Source: Sphingomonas panni (GTDB lineage Bacteria; Pseudomonadota; Alphaproteobacteria; Sphingomonadales; Sphingomonadaceae). From it: 64,000 nt of DNA. The stretch is from contig NZ_JAKREU010000001.1 of the NCBI RefSeq assembly GCF_022664435.1, positions 806,001 through 870,000 on the forward strand, given 5' to 3'. Numbering within the stretch: position 1 is the stretch's first letter; each line of letters opens with the position of its first letter. Positions 19,882-30,770 of this stretch are shown piece after piece. Made by a program: the position numbers and the translations under genes. The notes beneath the pieces were generated by a model that saw only the letters and a list, made by a program, of their open reading frames with translations, searched no databases and was not told the origin of the DNA.

Positions 19882-20613
19882 TCAATCGCTTGAGCGCGCG
19901 GATGGTTCCGTCTGCGTATCGAGCGGGGGGATCGCCCAGTCGATCGCGCCGCGTCCCTGTGCCTCCAGGAACGCGTTCGCCTGACTGAACGGCCGGCTGC
20001 CGAACCAGCCGCTATGCGCCGACAGGGGGGAGGGGTGGCGGCTCTTGAGCACGAGGTGCCGGCCCCCGGCGGACACGTCGCGGACGAACCCCGCCTTCTT
20101 CTGGGCATGGGCACCCCATAGCAGGAAGACGCTGGGCGGCCCCTGTTCGGCCACGGCATGGACGACCGCGTCGGTCAGCGCCTCCCATCCCCGGCCGGCA
20201 TGGGCGGCGGCGCGGCCCTGCTCGACGGTCAGCACCGCGTTCAGCAGCAGCACCCCCTGCCGCGCCCAATGCTCCAGGAACCCGTGGGCCGGCGGCGCGA
20301 TGCCGAGGTCGCTGTGCAATTCCTTGTAGATATTGCGCAGCGATGGCGGCACCGGCACCCCCGGCCGGACCGAGAAGGACAACCCATGCGCCTGTCCCGG
20401 CCCGTGATAGGGGTCCTGCCCCAGGATCACGACCCGCACCTGTGGCAACGGGGTCAGCGCCAGCGCGGTGAACCAGTCGGCGCTGTGCGGCAGGATGCGC
20501 TTCCCCGCCGCTTTCTCGGCTTTCAGGAAGTCGCGCAGGGCATTCATGCCCGGACTGTCGAACACCGGCCCCAGCGCCGCCGCCCAGCTCGGGTCGATCG
20601 CGGCCGGGATCAT
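19882..20613 (-). CDS. ung: Uracil-DNA glycosylase
   Basis: Ung removes uracil from DNA. The 243-residue product has the water-activating motif [13 protein letters not shown] (Asp67), [10 protein letters not shown], and the [11 protein letters not shown] loop. ATG at 20613 overlaps the stop of the upstream YjdM-like gene by four bases, so it is translationally coupled. The additional frame upstream of this start lies within that gene and is not coding for Ung. Confidence 0.96.
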   Translation of the reverse strand: MIPAAIDPSWAAALGPVFDSPGMNALRDFLKAEKAAGKRILPHSADWFTALALTPLPQVRVVILGQDPYHGPGQAHGLSFSVRPGVPVPPSLRNIYKELHSDLGIAPPAHGFLEHWARQGVLLLNAVLTVEQGRAAAHAGRGWEALTDAVVHAVAEQGPPSVFLLWGAHAQKKAGFVRDVSAGGRHLVLKSRHPSPLSAHSGWFGSRPFSQANAFLEAQGRGAIDWAIPPLDTQTEPSARSSD

Positions 20614-20927
20614 GCCCGCTTGCGCACGAACTCGGCGCGCAGGACGAGGCCCTTGATCCCGTCGAACTTGCAGTCGATCTCCTGGTCGTCGCCGGTCAGG
20701 CGGATCGACTTGATGAGCGTGCCGCGCTTCAGCGTCTGTCCCGCGCCCTTGACGGTCAGGTCCTTGATGAGCGTCACCTGATCGCCATCGGCCAGCACGT
20801 TGCCGACCGCGTCGCGCACGACCACCGCGTCGTCGCCGGCGGGCGCGGCGGCCGCGACCTGCGACGCCGGCACCCACTCGCCGCTCGCCTCGTCATAGAT
20901 ATAGTCGTCGTCGCTCATAACCGTCAT
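20610..20927 (-). CDS. YjdM/PhnA-like protein lacking the zinc ribbon
   Basis: The C-terminal 70 residues ([50 protein letters not shown]) match the YjdM (formerly PhnA) domain. Family members usually begin with a four-cysteine zinc ribbon. Here that part is replaced by a short acidic segment ([17 protein letters not shown]) with no cysteines. Starts at 20927 (2 bases after GGAAGG) and at 20918 (11 bases after) are both possible. The stop overlaps ung. The family's cellular role is not established. Confidence 0.8.
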   Translation of the reverse strand: MTVMSDDDYIYDEASGEWVPASQVAAAAPAGDDAVVVRDAVGNVLADGDQVTLIKDLTVKGAGQTLKRGTLIKSIRLTGDDQEIDCKFDGIKGLVLRAEFVRKRA

Positions 20928-20952
20928 ATCCTTCCGATCCGCTCACGCGGAC

Positions 20953-21073
20953 GCGGCACCGGCCCGCTCCCCCACCCGGCCACCCATCAGGATACTTGCG
21001 TGGGTGGCCGGGTGTGGGTCACCCTGCAAAGTATTACTTTGCAGGGACCCGTGGGGGAGCGGGCCGGTGCCGC
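20953..21073. repeat. Long palindrome interrupted by a second palindrome
   Basis: The left arm (20953-20986) runs GCGGCACCGGCCCGCTCCCC and on. Its complement is split into 21001-21014 and 21051-21073 by an insert of about 38 bases. That insert is itself a hairpin built on CCCTGCAAAGTA/TACTTTGCAGGG. An uninterrupted copy of the outer palindrome is at 59178-59259. It occupies the gap between the YjdM-like and S41 genes. Confidence 0.85.
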
Positions 21074-21105
21074 CTATCGACGGAATCGTAGCCGAGCGAC
21101 CTAGC

Positions 21106-22572
21106 TCAGAACAACCCCGGCACCTCGCGCTGCGCGGTGCTGGGCCGGGCGGGTTCCAGCAGGGTGCGTTCGTCGAACCGCACCGTCTCGCGCTGCGCGC
21201 TGCTGCCGGTCGAGGCAGAGATGCGCGAGCAGGTCCGCCCGGCGAGGAAGTCGAGCGCGCGGGCGACCGACTGTTCGCGATTGTCGCCCAGCGGATAGCT
21301 GATGTCGTCGCTCGCCTGGCACGTATTGGGGACGGTCGCGGCCAACCCGTCATAATAGGCCGCCGACCGCGCCGAGTTCTGCACCGCCAGCGCGACGATG
21401 CGGAACCGGTCGTCGCACGCCGACCTGTCGACCGCGATCTGCCCGACCGGCTTGCCATAGGTGTTGGTGCCGACCAGCGCCATGTTGGTGCCCAGATATG
21501 GCACGAACGCGTTGATGACGAGTTCGCTGGCCGATGCCGTCCGCCCGGTGCCGATAAAGGCGATCTTGGTCGGCGTCACCGACTGCGCGGTCGGGGCGAA
21601 ATACTTGACCTCGTTCTCGGATGACTTCTCCGACCGGAAGCTGGTGTAGCTGTACACCTGGCTGGTCGATTTGCCCCCGCCGAGCAGGTCGCCCATCAGG
21701 TCGGCGATCGAGATCAGCCCGCCGCCATTGTAGCGGAAATCGATGATGAACTCGTTGATCCCCTGCGCCCGGAAATCGGCGAAGGCGTTCCGGAGCGGCG
21801 TCTCGGCCGAGGAGATGAAGGTACGCAGATTGATGTACCCGACCTTCTTGCCATTGTCGGTCAGCACCTTGGCACCATAGCGGGTGGAGACGGGCAGAAG
21901 CGAGAAGTCGGTCTTGGTCACGGTCGCGGTCTTGGTCGTGCCGTCGATCGTGCGGAACTGGAAGGCGCGGGCGGTACCCGGCGTATCGGGGCCGAGCGCG
22001 GCGTTCAGCCCGGCGGTCCCTTCCGAATCGATGATCGTCGACACGTTGCGCAAATTGCCGGTCGTGGTCCCGATCTGCAGGATCTCGGTCCCGCGGTCGA
22101 TGCCGGCGGCCAGCGCCGATGCCCCTTCGAACGATTCGATCACGAACAGCCGCCGCCCGGTCTGGTCGAGCGCGAAGCGGGTGCCGAACCCGGCGGTCGC
22201 GCCCGAATTATAATAGGCGTTCTCTTCCTTGATCGACGTCAGATAGGTGAAGAACCGGTCCTTGCGCTGCGCCCGCGCCGTTGCGGTCAGCGAATCGATA
22301 TAGTCGTCGACGGTCGAGAACGCCGCCGGATTGGGATTGCTCGGCAACGTTTCGGGGAAGAGGTACCATTCGCGCAGCTGCGCCAATGCCCAGTCCTGCC
22401 GCTCGCGCAGCGAACAGCCCGCCGTCGTGGTTGGGGTGGGCGTCGGCGTGGCCGATGGTACCGGGGTAGGGGTCGGGCTGCCGCCGATCACGCTGCCCCC
22501 GCCGCCACCTCCGCCACCGCAACCCGACAGCATTGCCAATACGCCCAACGCCGCACCGATCCGTACCCGCAT
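21106..22572 (-). CDS. S41 family peptidase lipoprotein
   Basis: This is a C-terminal-processing-type serine protease anchored as a lipoprotein. The 488-residue product has signal MRVRIGAALGVLAMLSGCG, then a run of glycines and a Pro/Thr linker (PTPTPVPSATPTPTP). A PDZ-like region (residues about 140-220) and the S41 domain follow. The latter includes FIIDFRYNGGG and the catalytic Ser region GTGRTASASELV. ATG at 22572 has GGAG 8 bases upstream; a GTG nine bases earlier is an alternative. It ends beside a repeat. The substrate is unknown. Confidence 0.9.
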   Translation of the reverse strand: MRVRIGAALGVLAMLSGCGGGGGGGGSVIGGSPTPTPVPSATPTPTPTTTAGCSLRERQDWALAQLREWYLFPETLPSNPNPAAFSTVDDYIDSLTATARAQRKDRFFTYLTSIKEENAYYNSGATAGFGTRFALDQTGRRLFVIESFEGASALAAGIDRGTEILQIGTTTGNLRNVSTIIDSEGTAGLNAALGPDTPGTARAFQFRTIDGTTKTATVTKTDFSLLPVSTRYGAKVLTDNGKKVGYINLRTFISSAETPLRNAFADFRAQGINEFIIDFRYNGGGLISIADLMGDLLGGGKSTSQVYSYTSFRSEKSSENEVKYFAPTAQSVTPTKIAFIGTGRTASASELVINAFVPYLGTNMALVGTNTYGKPVGQIAVDRSACDDRFRIVALAVQNSARSAAYYDGLAATVPNTCQASDDISYPLGDNREQSVARALDFLAGRTCSRISASTGSSAQRETVRFDERTLLEPARPSTAQREVPGLF

Positions 22573-22833
22573 CACGCCCACTCCATAAACTGCCGCCAGC
22601 CTAGATGGCTGGTCTGCGAAGGGAAGGGGGATTCGCCGCCCGGTTCCGTTCGAACAGCGACAATGCCGGCGTCATACTGATCGGCGGCTGAACAGGCATT
22701 GCGCACCGCGACGACTGTTGCGGAGCGACAACAATTCCGAACAGCCTTTCTGCGGCGTTCAGTATTTCTTTGCGCTTTCGCGGCATAGCGGGTGGGTGTC
22801 GGACTGCCTTACACCTGTATCGGGATTGCCGCG

Positions 22834-24222
22834 ATGATTCGGCTGTTCAAACATTACATCCCCCATGCCGTGCTGCTGCTCGGCCTGCTCGACGTTGGCG
22901 CGCTGCTCGTCGCCGCCGAACTGGGCTGGATCACGCGGGCGATGCAGATCGGCATGGCGGTCGAACCGATCCATACCCGCATTCCCCAGCTGTTCAGCTT
23001 CGCGCTCAGCCTCGAAGTCGCGATGGTCGCGGTCGGGGTCTATGGCACCGACGCGCTGCAATCGGTGCGCTTCGCCGCCGCGCGGCTGCTCGTGGCGATC
23101 TCGCTCGGCGTCATCTTCCTCGCGGTGATCTTTTTCCTGACGCCTTCGATCACCTTCTGGCGGTCGAACCTGCTCTACGCGATGGGCTTTGCGACCGTGC
23201 TGCTGCTGTTGCTGCGCATCGTCACCGGCACGCTGCTGGGCGGACAGGCGTTCAAGCGGCGGGTGATCGTGCTGGGCGCGGGGCCGCGCGCGCAGCGGCT
23301 GAAGGAACTGGGCCAGCGGCCGGGCGCGGGCTTCGTCGTCGTCGGCTATATCGCGATGAGCGAGGCGAACCGGGTGATCCCCGAAGCGATCGCCCGCGAC
23401 GCGATCTACAACCTCGCCGACCATGTCGTGCTCTTGGGCGCCTCCGAAGTCGTGCTGGCGCTGGAGGAGCGGCGAAACGCGCTGCCGCTCAAGGACCTGC
23501 TGCGCATCCGCACGACCGGCGTCCATGTCAACGAAATCTCGACCTTCCTCGAACGCGAGACGGGGCGCGTCGACCTCGACAGCGTCAATCCGTCGTGGCT
23601 GATCTTCTCCGACGGCTTCTCGTCGGGGCGGATGCTGTCGAGCATCTTCAAGCGGATGTTCGACATCACCGCCAGCCTGATCCTGCTGGTGCTGACGCTG
23701 CCCGTGATCCTGCTGGCGGCGATCGCGGTGAAGCTGGATAGCCGCGGGCCGGTCTTCTACCGCCAGCGGCGTGTCGGGCTGTACAGCACCGGCTTCGACA
23801 TTCCCAAGCTCCGTTCGATGCGCACCGATGCGGAGGCCGCCGGATCGGCGGTCTGGGCGGAGAAGAACGACCCGCGCATCACCCGCATCGGCCGCGTCCT
23901 GCGCAAGACGCGGATCGACGAACTGCCGCAATGCTGGAGCGTGCTGATCGGCGAGATGAGCTTTGTCGGCCCCCGCCCCGAACGCCCCGAATTCGTGTCC
24001 TCGCTGGAGGAGAAGCTGCCCTATTATGCCGAACGGCACATGGTGAAGCCGGGCATCACCGGCTGGGCGCAGATCAACTATCCCTATGGCGCGTCGATCG
24101 ACGATGCGCGGCAGAAGCTCGAATATGACCTCTATTACGCCAAGAACTATTCGCCCTTCCTCGACCTGCTGATCCTGCTGCAGACGATCCGGGTCGTGAT
24201 CTGGTCGGGCGGGGCGCGCTGA
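22834..24222 (+). CDS. PEP-CTERM/XrtA-type sugar transferase (TIGR03013-like)
   Basis: The 462-residue membrane protein has an N-terminal part with several membrane segments, a NAD-binding-like middle domain (RRVIVLGAGPRAQRLKEL), and a C-terminal bacterial sugar transferase domain (KRMFDITASLILLVLTLP, FYRQRRVGLYSTGF, GRVLRKTRIDELPQ, MSFVGPRPERPEF). It should transfer a sugar phosphate to undecaprenyl phosphate to start exopolysaccharide repeat synthesis. The class is the one linked to exosortase A loci. Four bases separate it from prsK. ATG at 22834 follows a 261-base gap in which I found no sigma-54 promoter. Confidence 0.9.
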   Translation: MIRLFKHYIPHAVLLLGLLDVGALLVAAELGWITRAMQIGMAVEPIHTRIPQLFSFALSLEVAMVAVGVYGTDALQSVRFAAARLLVAISLGVIFLAVIFFLTPSITFWRSNLLYAMGFATVLLLLLRIVTGTLLGGQAFKRRVIVLGAGPRAQRLKELGQRPGAGFVVVGYIAMSEANRVIPEAIARDAIYNLADHVVLLGASEVVLALEERRNALPLKDLLRIRTTGVHVNEISTFLERETGRVDLDSVNPSWLIFSDGFSSGRMLSSIFKRMFDITASLILLVLTLPVILLAAIAVKLDSRGPVFYRQRRVGLYSTGFDIPKLRSMRTDAEAAGSAVWAEKNDPRITRIGRVLRKTRIDELPQCWSVLIGEMSFVGPRPERPEFVSSLEEKLPYYAERHMVKPGITGWAQINYPYGASIDDARQKLEYDLYYAKNYSPFLDLLILLQTIRVVIWSGGAR

Positions 24223-24226
24223 TGCG

Positions 24227-26277
24227 ATGCTGATCGGGATCGTCGTCTGGGGCCATGCCATCGCCGCGCTGCTGTTCGGCGGGCTTGCCTTCTGGACCGC
24301 GCGGCGCGGGGCAGCCGATGGCGCGCTGCCGCGCCGCTGGCTGACGATCGCGCTGGCGCTGACCGCGCTGTGGGCGCTGGCGGTGGCGGGGATCGCCAAC
24401 AGCCATCCGGTCACGAACCTGCTGGCGGGGCTGCGCACGCTCGGCTGGCTGGCGCTGCTGTTCGCGGTGCAGCGGCGCATCGGCGAACGGGGGGCGGAGG
24501 CGCTGGGCCGGACGATGGCCTATCTTGCGGTAGCGGCGGTCGATCTGGCGCAGCTGCTGCTCGGCTTCCTCAGCGTCACTGCCGGCAACAATGCGGTCGC
24601 GACCGTCATCGGCGATGTGGCGACGCTGCTGGGAATGCTGGCGGCGCTGGGGGCGCTGCTGCTGCTCCACGGCCTGTTCCGCGGCGTCACCTCGACGGCG
24701 ATGCGACTAGTGCTGGTGACGGCGGGGGCGTTCTGGCTGATCGACGTCAACAGCTGCATCGCCAGCTATCTGGGCGCCGGGCCGCCGGTCGAGCTGATCG
24801 CGGCACGGGGCGCAGGGGTGGCGGCCATGGCCCTGCTGGTCGGCCTCGCGCTGTCGCGGCCGGCCGATGGCGAGGTGCAGTTCTCGCGCACCGCGACCTT
24901 CCACACCCTGTCGCTGCTCGGTCTCGTCGCCTATTTCGCGATCACGATCATGGTGACCAGCCTGATCGAGGCGCTGGGCGGCAGCCATGCCCGTATCGCG
25001 CAGACCGCCTTCGTCTTCGGGTCGACCGTGGCGATGCTGACCGCCGCCTCGTCGGGCTGGCTGCGGGCGTGGATCAAGGTCAAGCTGGTCAAGCACCTGT
25101 TCCGCCACCGCTACGACTATCGCGCCGAATGGACCCGCTTTACCGAGACGCTGGGCGAGCCGAAGGGTGGCGCGCCGCTCGACGAACGGCTGGTGAAGGC
25201 GGTCGGTGACCTGACCGACTCCCCCGCCGGCCTGCTGCTGGTCGCCGATGGCGATACGCTGGTGTCGCAGGCGTCGTGGTGCTGGGATGCGCAGGCGCTG
25301 CCCGCCGACGATGTCGGCAGTGCGCGGCTGGCGGCCTATCTGCAGGCGACCGGTCGCATTCTCGAACTCGATCCGCTGCGCGACCACCCGGACGACCCGG
25401 AACGCGCGGCGGTGCCCGATGCGATGCTGGCGCATCCCGATGCCTGGGTCGTCGTGCCGCTGCCGCATCTGGGGCGGTTGACCGGCGCGATCCTGCTCGC
25501 CCGGCCGATCCTCGCCCGTCCGCTCGACTGGGAGGATTTCGACCTGTTGCGCATCGCTGGGCGGCAGGTCGCGAGCTACCTTGCCGAGGAACGCGCCCAG
25601 TCCGCCCTGTCCGAAGCGCAGCGGTTCGACGAGTTCAACCGCCGCTTCGCCTTCATCCTGCATGACGTGAAGAATATCGTGAGCCAGCTTAGCCTCGTCG
25701 CGCGCAACGCGCCGCGCCACGCCGACAATCCCGCATTCCGTGCCGACATGGTCGCGACGCTGAATGAATCCGCCACGCGGATGAACGACCTGCTCGCCCG
25801 CCTGTCCGAACGCGAGCCGCCCCGGATCGAGGCACCGCGCGCCGTCGCGCTGGCGACGGTCGCCGCCCAGTCCGCCGCACGCTTCCGCGCGCGGGGCGCG
25901 GTGGTGGTCGAGGGCGAACGCGACTGCCACGCCGCCGCCGATCCGGCGCGGCTGCAACAGGTCCTCGACCACCTCGTCCTCAACGCGCTCGACGCGGGCG
26001 GCAGCGATCCGGTGCGCGTGATCCTGGGGCAGGCCGGCGACCGGGCCTGGATCGACGTGGTCGATACCGGCCAGGGCATGACCCAGCAGTTCATCCGCGA
26101 CGACCTGTTCCGCCCGTTCGTGTCGTCGAAGCCGACCGGCTTCGGCATCGGCGCGTTCGAGGCGCGGCAGCTGGCCCAGGCGATGGGTGGCACGATCGAG
26201 GTGGAGAGCCATCCCGGACGCGGCACCCGGTTCCGCGTCACGCTGGCGGCGGCCACCCCAACGCTGGAGCAGGCGGC

Positions 26278-26281
<4 letters not shown>
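24227..26281 (+). CDS. prsK: PEP-CTERM system histidine kinase PrsK
   Basis: This 684-residue sensor kinase has about eight hydrophobic segments in the first 280 residues and a GAF-like region at about 310-450. The phosphoacceptor is His479 in FILHDVKNIVSQLSLVARN. The ATPase motifs are DHLVLNALDAGG, DVVDTGQGM and GFGIGAFEARQLAQAMGG. This architecture and its position after the TIGR03013-type transferase match PrsK of exosortase systems. It should control PrsR, whose start overlaps its stop by four bases. The signal is unknown. Confidence 0.9.
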
Positions 26282-27616
<1,335 letters not shown>

Positions 27617-27633
<17 letters not shown>

Positions 27634-29674
27634 CCGATCGATCCGCGCGCTGCTCGGCGCAGCCGGCCTTGGCGTCGTCGCCGTCGCGCTGGCGTCGCTC
27701 GGCGGCGTATTGCCTGCGCGCGCCGATGCAGCGGATGCGCAGACGAAGGTCGCGCAGGCGCTGGCGCAGTTTCAGGCCGGGCACTGGACCGCCGCCCGCG
27801 ACCGCGCCCGTGCCGCGACGCAGGCCGATCCGGCGTCGGGCTTTGCGCAGGCGGTGCTGGCCCGCACGCAGCTGGCGCTGGGGGACGGGGCGGGGGCGCA
27901 AGGTTCGCTCGACGCCGCGACCAAGGCCGGGTTCGATCCCGCTCGCGCGCGCCAGCTCTATGCCCATGCCCGGCTGTTGCAGGGCGATGCGGCCGGCGCG
28001 ATGGCGGAGGCGGATCGCGCCGCGCCACGCTATCGCGCATATGCCACGACGATCCGGGCACAGGCGGTGGCGGCGAGCGGCGATGTCCGCGCCGCGCTGT
28101 CGACGCTGGAGGCGCGGGTTGCGTCGGCACCCGGCGATGCGTTTGCCTGGGTCGCGCTCGGCCGGATGCGGCAGGACGCGGGCGACATGGTCGGCGCGAT
28201 CAATGCCGGCGCGGCGGCGGTACGCGCCGATCCCGCCTCGCCCGATGCGCTCCGGCTCCGTGCGCAGACGATGCGCACCCAATATGGGCTGGTGGCGGCG
28301 CTCCCCTGGTTCGAATCGGCGCTCGCCCGCGATCCTTATGCGCACGACACGCTGATCGACTATGCCGCCACGCTGGGCGATGCCGGGCGGTCGCGCGACA
28401 TGCTGGCGGCGGTCCGCCGCGCGATGGCGGTGCGGCCGGGCAGTCCGCAGGGGCTGTACCTGCAAGCGGTGCTGGCCGCGCGGGCCGGCGATCTCGCGAC
28501 CGCGCGCAGTGTATTGGACAAGGCCGGGCGTGGGCTGGCTGGCGTGCCCGGTGCACTGCTGCTCAGCGGATCGATCGGCCTCGCCGCCGGCGAAGCGGCG
28601 CAGGCGGCGATCCCCTTGCGGGAACTGGTCGCGCGGCAACCCACCAACATCACCTCGCGCAAGCTGCTGGCGCTCGCTCTATTGCAGAGCGATTCGGCGC
28701 GGGAGGCGTTCGACACGATCCTGCCGGTCGCCTCGCGCGGCGATGCCGACAGCTACACGCTGCTGCTGGCGGCACGTGCGCTGGAGCGGATCGGCGACCG
28801 CGCCAACGCAGCCCCCTTGTTCGACCGTGCGGCGGCACTGGCACGCGGCCGGTCGGGCGCTTTCGCGACCGGCGAGAATCTGGCCACGCTGGCCCATGGA
28901 GCGACTGCAGCGCCGGGCAATCCGGCGGCGGCGCTCCCCTATATCCGCGCGTTGTCGGCGGGCGGCGATGCGGCCGGGGCGCTGGCGGTGGCACAGGCGC
29001 TGGCCGATGCCAATTCCGGATCGCCTGCCGCGCAGCTGGTGCTGGGCGATGCGCTGGCTGGGGCGGGGCGGATGGGCGATGCCGCGACCGCCTATGCCCG
29101 CGCCGCGGCGACCCGTTTCGACGAAGCGACGATGCTGCGGCTGGTCGATGCCTGCGACCGCGCCGGACAGCGCGATCAGGCGAGTGCCGCCCTGTCGCTG
29201 TTCCTGACGCAGAACCCGGGCAATGTCCCCGCGCTGCGCCTGCTCGGCAGCTGGCAGGTCGCGGCGGGCGAGCATGACGCCGCGATCGAGACGCTGGAGA
29301 CCTTGCGCGAACGTGTCGGCGACCGCGATCCGGCAGTGCTGGCGCTGCTCGCCTTCGCCTATGCCGGTGCGGGCGAGGCGGAGGCGGCACAGGGCTATGC
29401 CGGCGCGGCCTATGTCCTCGCCCCATCCAACCCGATGACGGTCGATGCGCTCAGCTGGGCGCTTTATGCCGGTGACAATGTGGGGGCGGCGGTCCCGCTG
29501 GCGGTGAAGGCGGTGCGGCTGGCGCCGCAAGATGCGACGATCCGCTGGCACATGGCGCAGATCGCCGAGGCCGCCGGCAACCCCCCCGTCGCCATCGCCA
29601 ATGCGCAGGCGGCGCTGGGCGATCCGCGCTTTGCCGAGCGGGCAGCGGCAAAGGCGCTGATCGCTGGAAGCTGA
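27617..29674 (+). CDS. prsT: TPR-repeat protein, PrsT-like
   Basis: The 685-residue product has an N-terminal signal peptide (hydrophobic stretch at residues about 10-35, likely cut after ARA) and no lipobox. It is followed by tandem tetratricopeptide-like helical repeats throughout (for example AQFQAGHWTAARDRARAATQ, GAGEAEAAQGYAGAAYV). Position directly after prsKR identifies it as the PrsT-type protein. It is shorter than the roughly 900 residues usual in this family. It is probably periplasmic and involved in assembly or export of the polysaccharide or its PEP-CTERM proteins (inferred). Confidence 0.8.
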
Positions 29675-29686
29675 CCAACCTCCTCG

Positions 29687-29730
29687 ACCACGCACGTCAT
29701 CCTAGCCTGCGCCGGGATGACGTGCGTGGT
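29687..29730. repeat. Compact perfect hairpin after prsT
   Basis: ACCACGCACGTCATCC (29687-29702) and its exact complement (29715-29730) form a 16-base-pair stem with a 12-base loop. There is no T-tract. It may slow or terminate transcription between prsT and the DUF815 gene. Confidence 0.75.
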
Positions 29731-29757
29731 GACGGGGTTTGCGCTACAGGCCGCCGC

Positions 29758-30567
29758 ATGACCGACCCGCTGCTCCGCATCGCCGAGGCGCTCGAACGCC
29801 TGTCGCCCCCGCCGCCGCCCGCCGCCGATCCCCGGAGCCATCCGGCCTATGGCTGGGACGGCACCGTTCTGCGGGCGGCACGCGGCTTCCGCCCGCTTCC
29901 GCTCGACCGGCTGGTCGGCATCGATGCGCAGAAGGTGGCACTGACCGACAATCTGGCGCGACTGGCGGCGGGCGCGGCGGCGCATGACGTGTTGCTCTGG
30001 GGCGCGCGGGGCACCGGCAAGTCGGCGTTGGTCAAGGCGGCGGTCGGTCAGGTGCAGGCGACCGATGGCGCGCTCGCACTGGTCGAGGCGCCGGCCAACG
30101 CCCTCGCAGGCCTGCCACGCCTGTTCGCGCTGCTGGCCGAGGTGCCCCGGGCCTTCGCCGTGTTCGTCGACGATCTCGGCTTCGACACGCCCGCCGACGG
30201 CCGTGCGCTGCGGTCGCTGCTGGAGGGTGGCGCGGAAGGGCGACCCGGCAATGTCCGGCTGATCGTCACCGCCAACCGCCGCCATCTGGTCCCCCGCGAT
30301 CTGAAGGAACAGGACAGCGCGATCAACCCGCGCGACGGCATCGACGACGCCTTGGCGCTCGCCGACCGCTTCGGCCTGTCGCTCGGCTTCCACGTCGTCG
30401 ACCAGGATCATTATGTCGCGATCGTCGAGCGCTACTGCGCGGCCTACGACCTGCCGTTCGATGCGCAGGAAGCGATCAACTGGGCGACGAAGCGCGGTAG
30501 CCGCTCGGGCCGCGTGGCGTGGCAATATGTGACCGACCTGGCCGGCCGTCAGGGGAAGGCGGTGTAA
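29758..30567 (+). CDS. DUF815 family ATPase
   Basis: The 269-residue protein is an AAA-type ATPase. It has Walker A GARGTGKSALVKA at about residue 84, the acidic Walker B-like FVDDLGFDTPADG, and NVRLIVTANRRHLVPRD, where a sensor 1 residue is expected. These match DUF815 proteins, found widely in bacteria without a defined role. ATG at 29758 gives MTDPLLRIAEALERL; the longer frame upstream covers the hairpin and is not coding. The cytoplasmic function is unknown. Confidence 0.88.
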   Translation: MTDPLLRIAEALERLSPPPPPAADPRSHPAYGWDGTVLRAARGFRPLPLDRLVGIDAQKVALTDNLARLAAGAAAHDVLLWGARGTGKSALVKAAVGQVQATDGALALVEAPANALAGLPRLFALLAEVPRAFAVFVDDLGFDTPADGRALRSLLEGGAEGRPGNVRLIVTANRRHLVPRDLKEQDSAINPRDGIDDALALADRFGLSLGFHVVDQDHYVAIVERYCAAYDLPFDAQEAINWATKRGSRSGRVAWQYVTDLAGRQGKAV

Positions 30568-30690
30568 GGTTCGCGTGAAGGCGTGAAGAGAACACCTGCG
30601 CGGTAGCGCCTTAACCTGACCCAAGGGCCGGAAAGGAAGGGCGGTAGACGCCGCCGGGCGCAATCCCTTCGCGTGAACCATTTTCTTCTT
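30568..30690. repeat. Degenerate GGTTCACGCGAAGG-type inverted repeat
   Basis: GGTTCGCGTGAAGGCGTGAAG at the left, split here as positions 30568-30588, faces CCCTTCGCGTGAACC near 30664-30678. It is a less perfect copy of the pairs at 3895-4056 and 7689-7849. Confidence 0.55.
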
Positions 30691-30717
30691 GCTACAGTCA
30701 GCGGTCCGCTCGCGGAG

Positions 30718-30770
30718 ACCCCCCTCCACCAGCCTGCGGCTGGTCCCCCTCCCCGCGCCGGAGAGGCGCT
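30718..30770. repeat. CCTCCACCAGC/GCTGG repeat next to uup
   Basis: GACCCCCCTCCACCAGCCTG followed by GGCTGGTCCCCCTCCCCGC is part of the CCTCCCC repeat family seen at 44653, 49484 and 63953. It lies immediately after the uup stop. Confidence 0.6.

Noticed and set aside
22573-22833. Sigma-54 promoter for the sugar transferase gene
   Set aside because: No GG-N10-GC arrangement near consensus was found on the plus strand.
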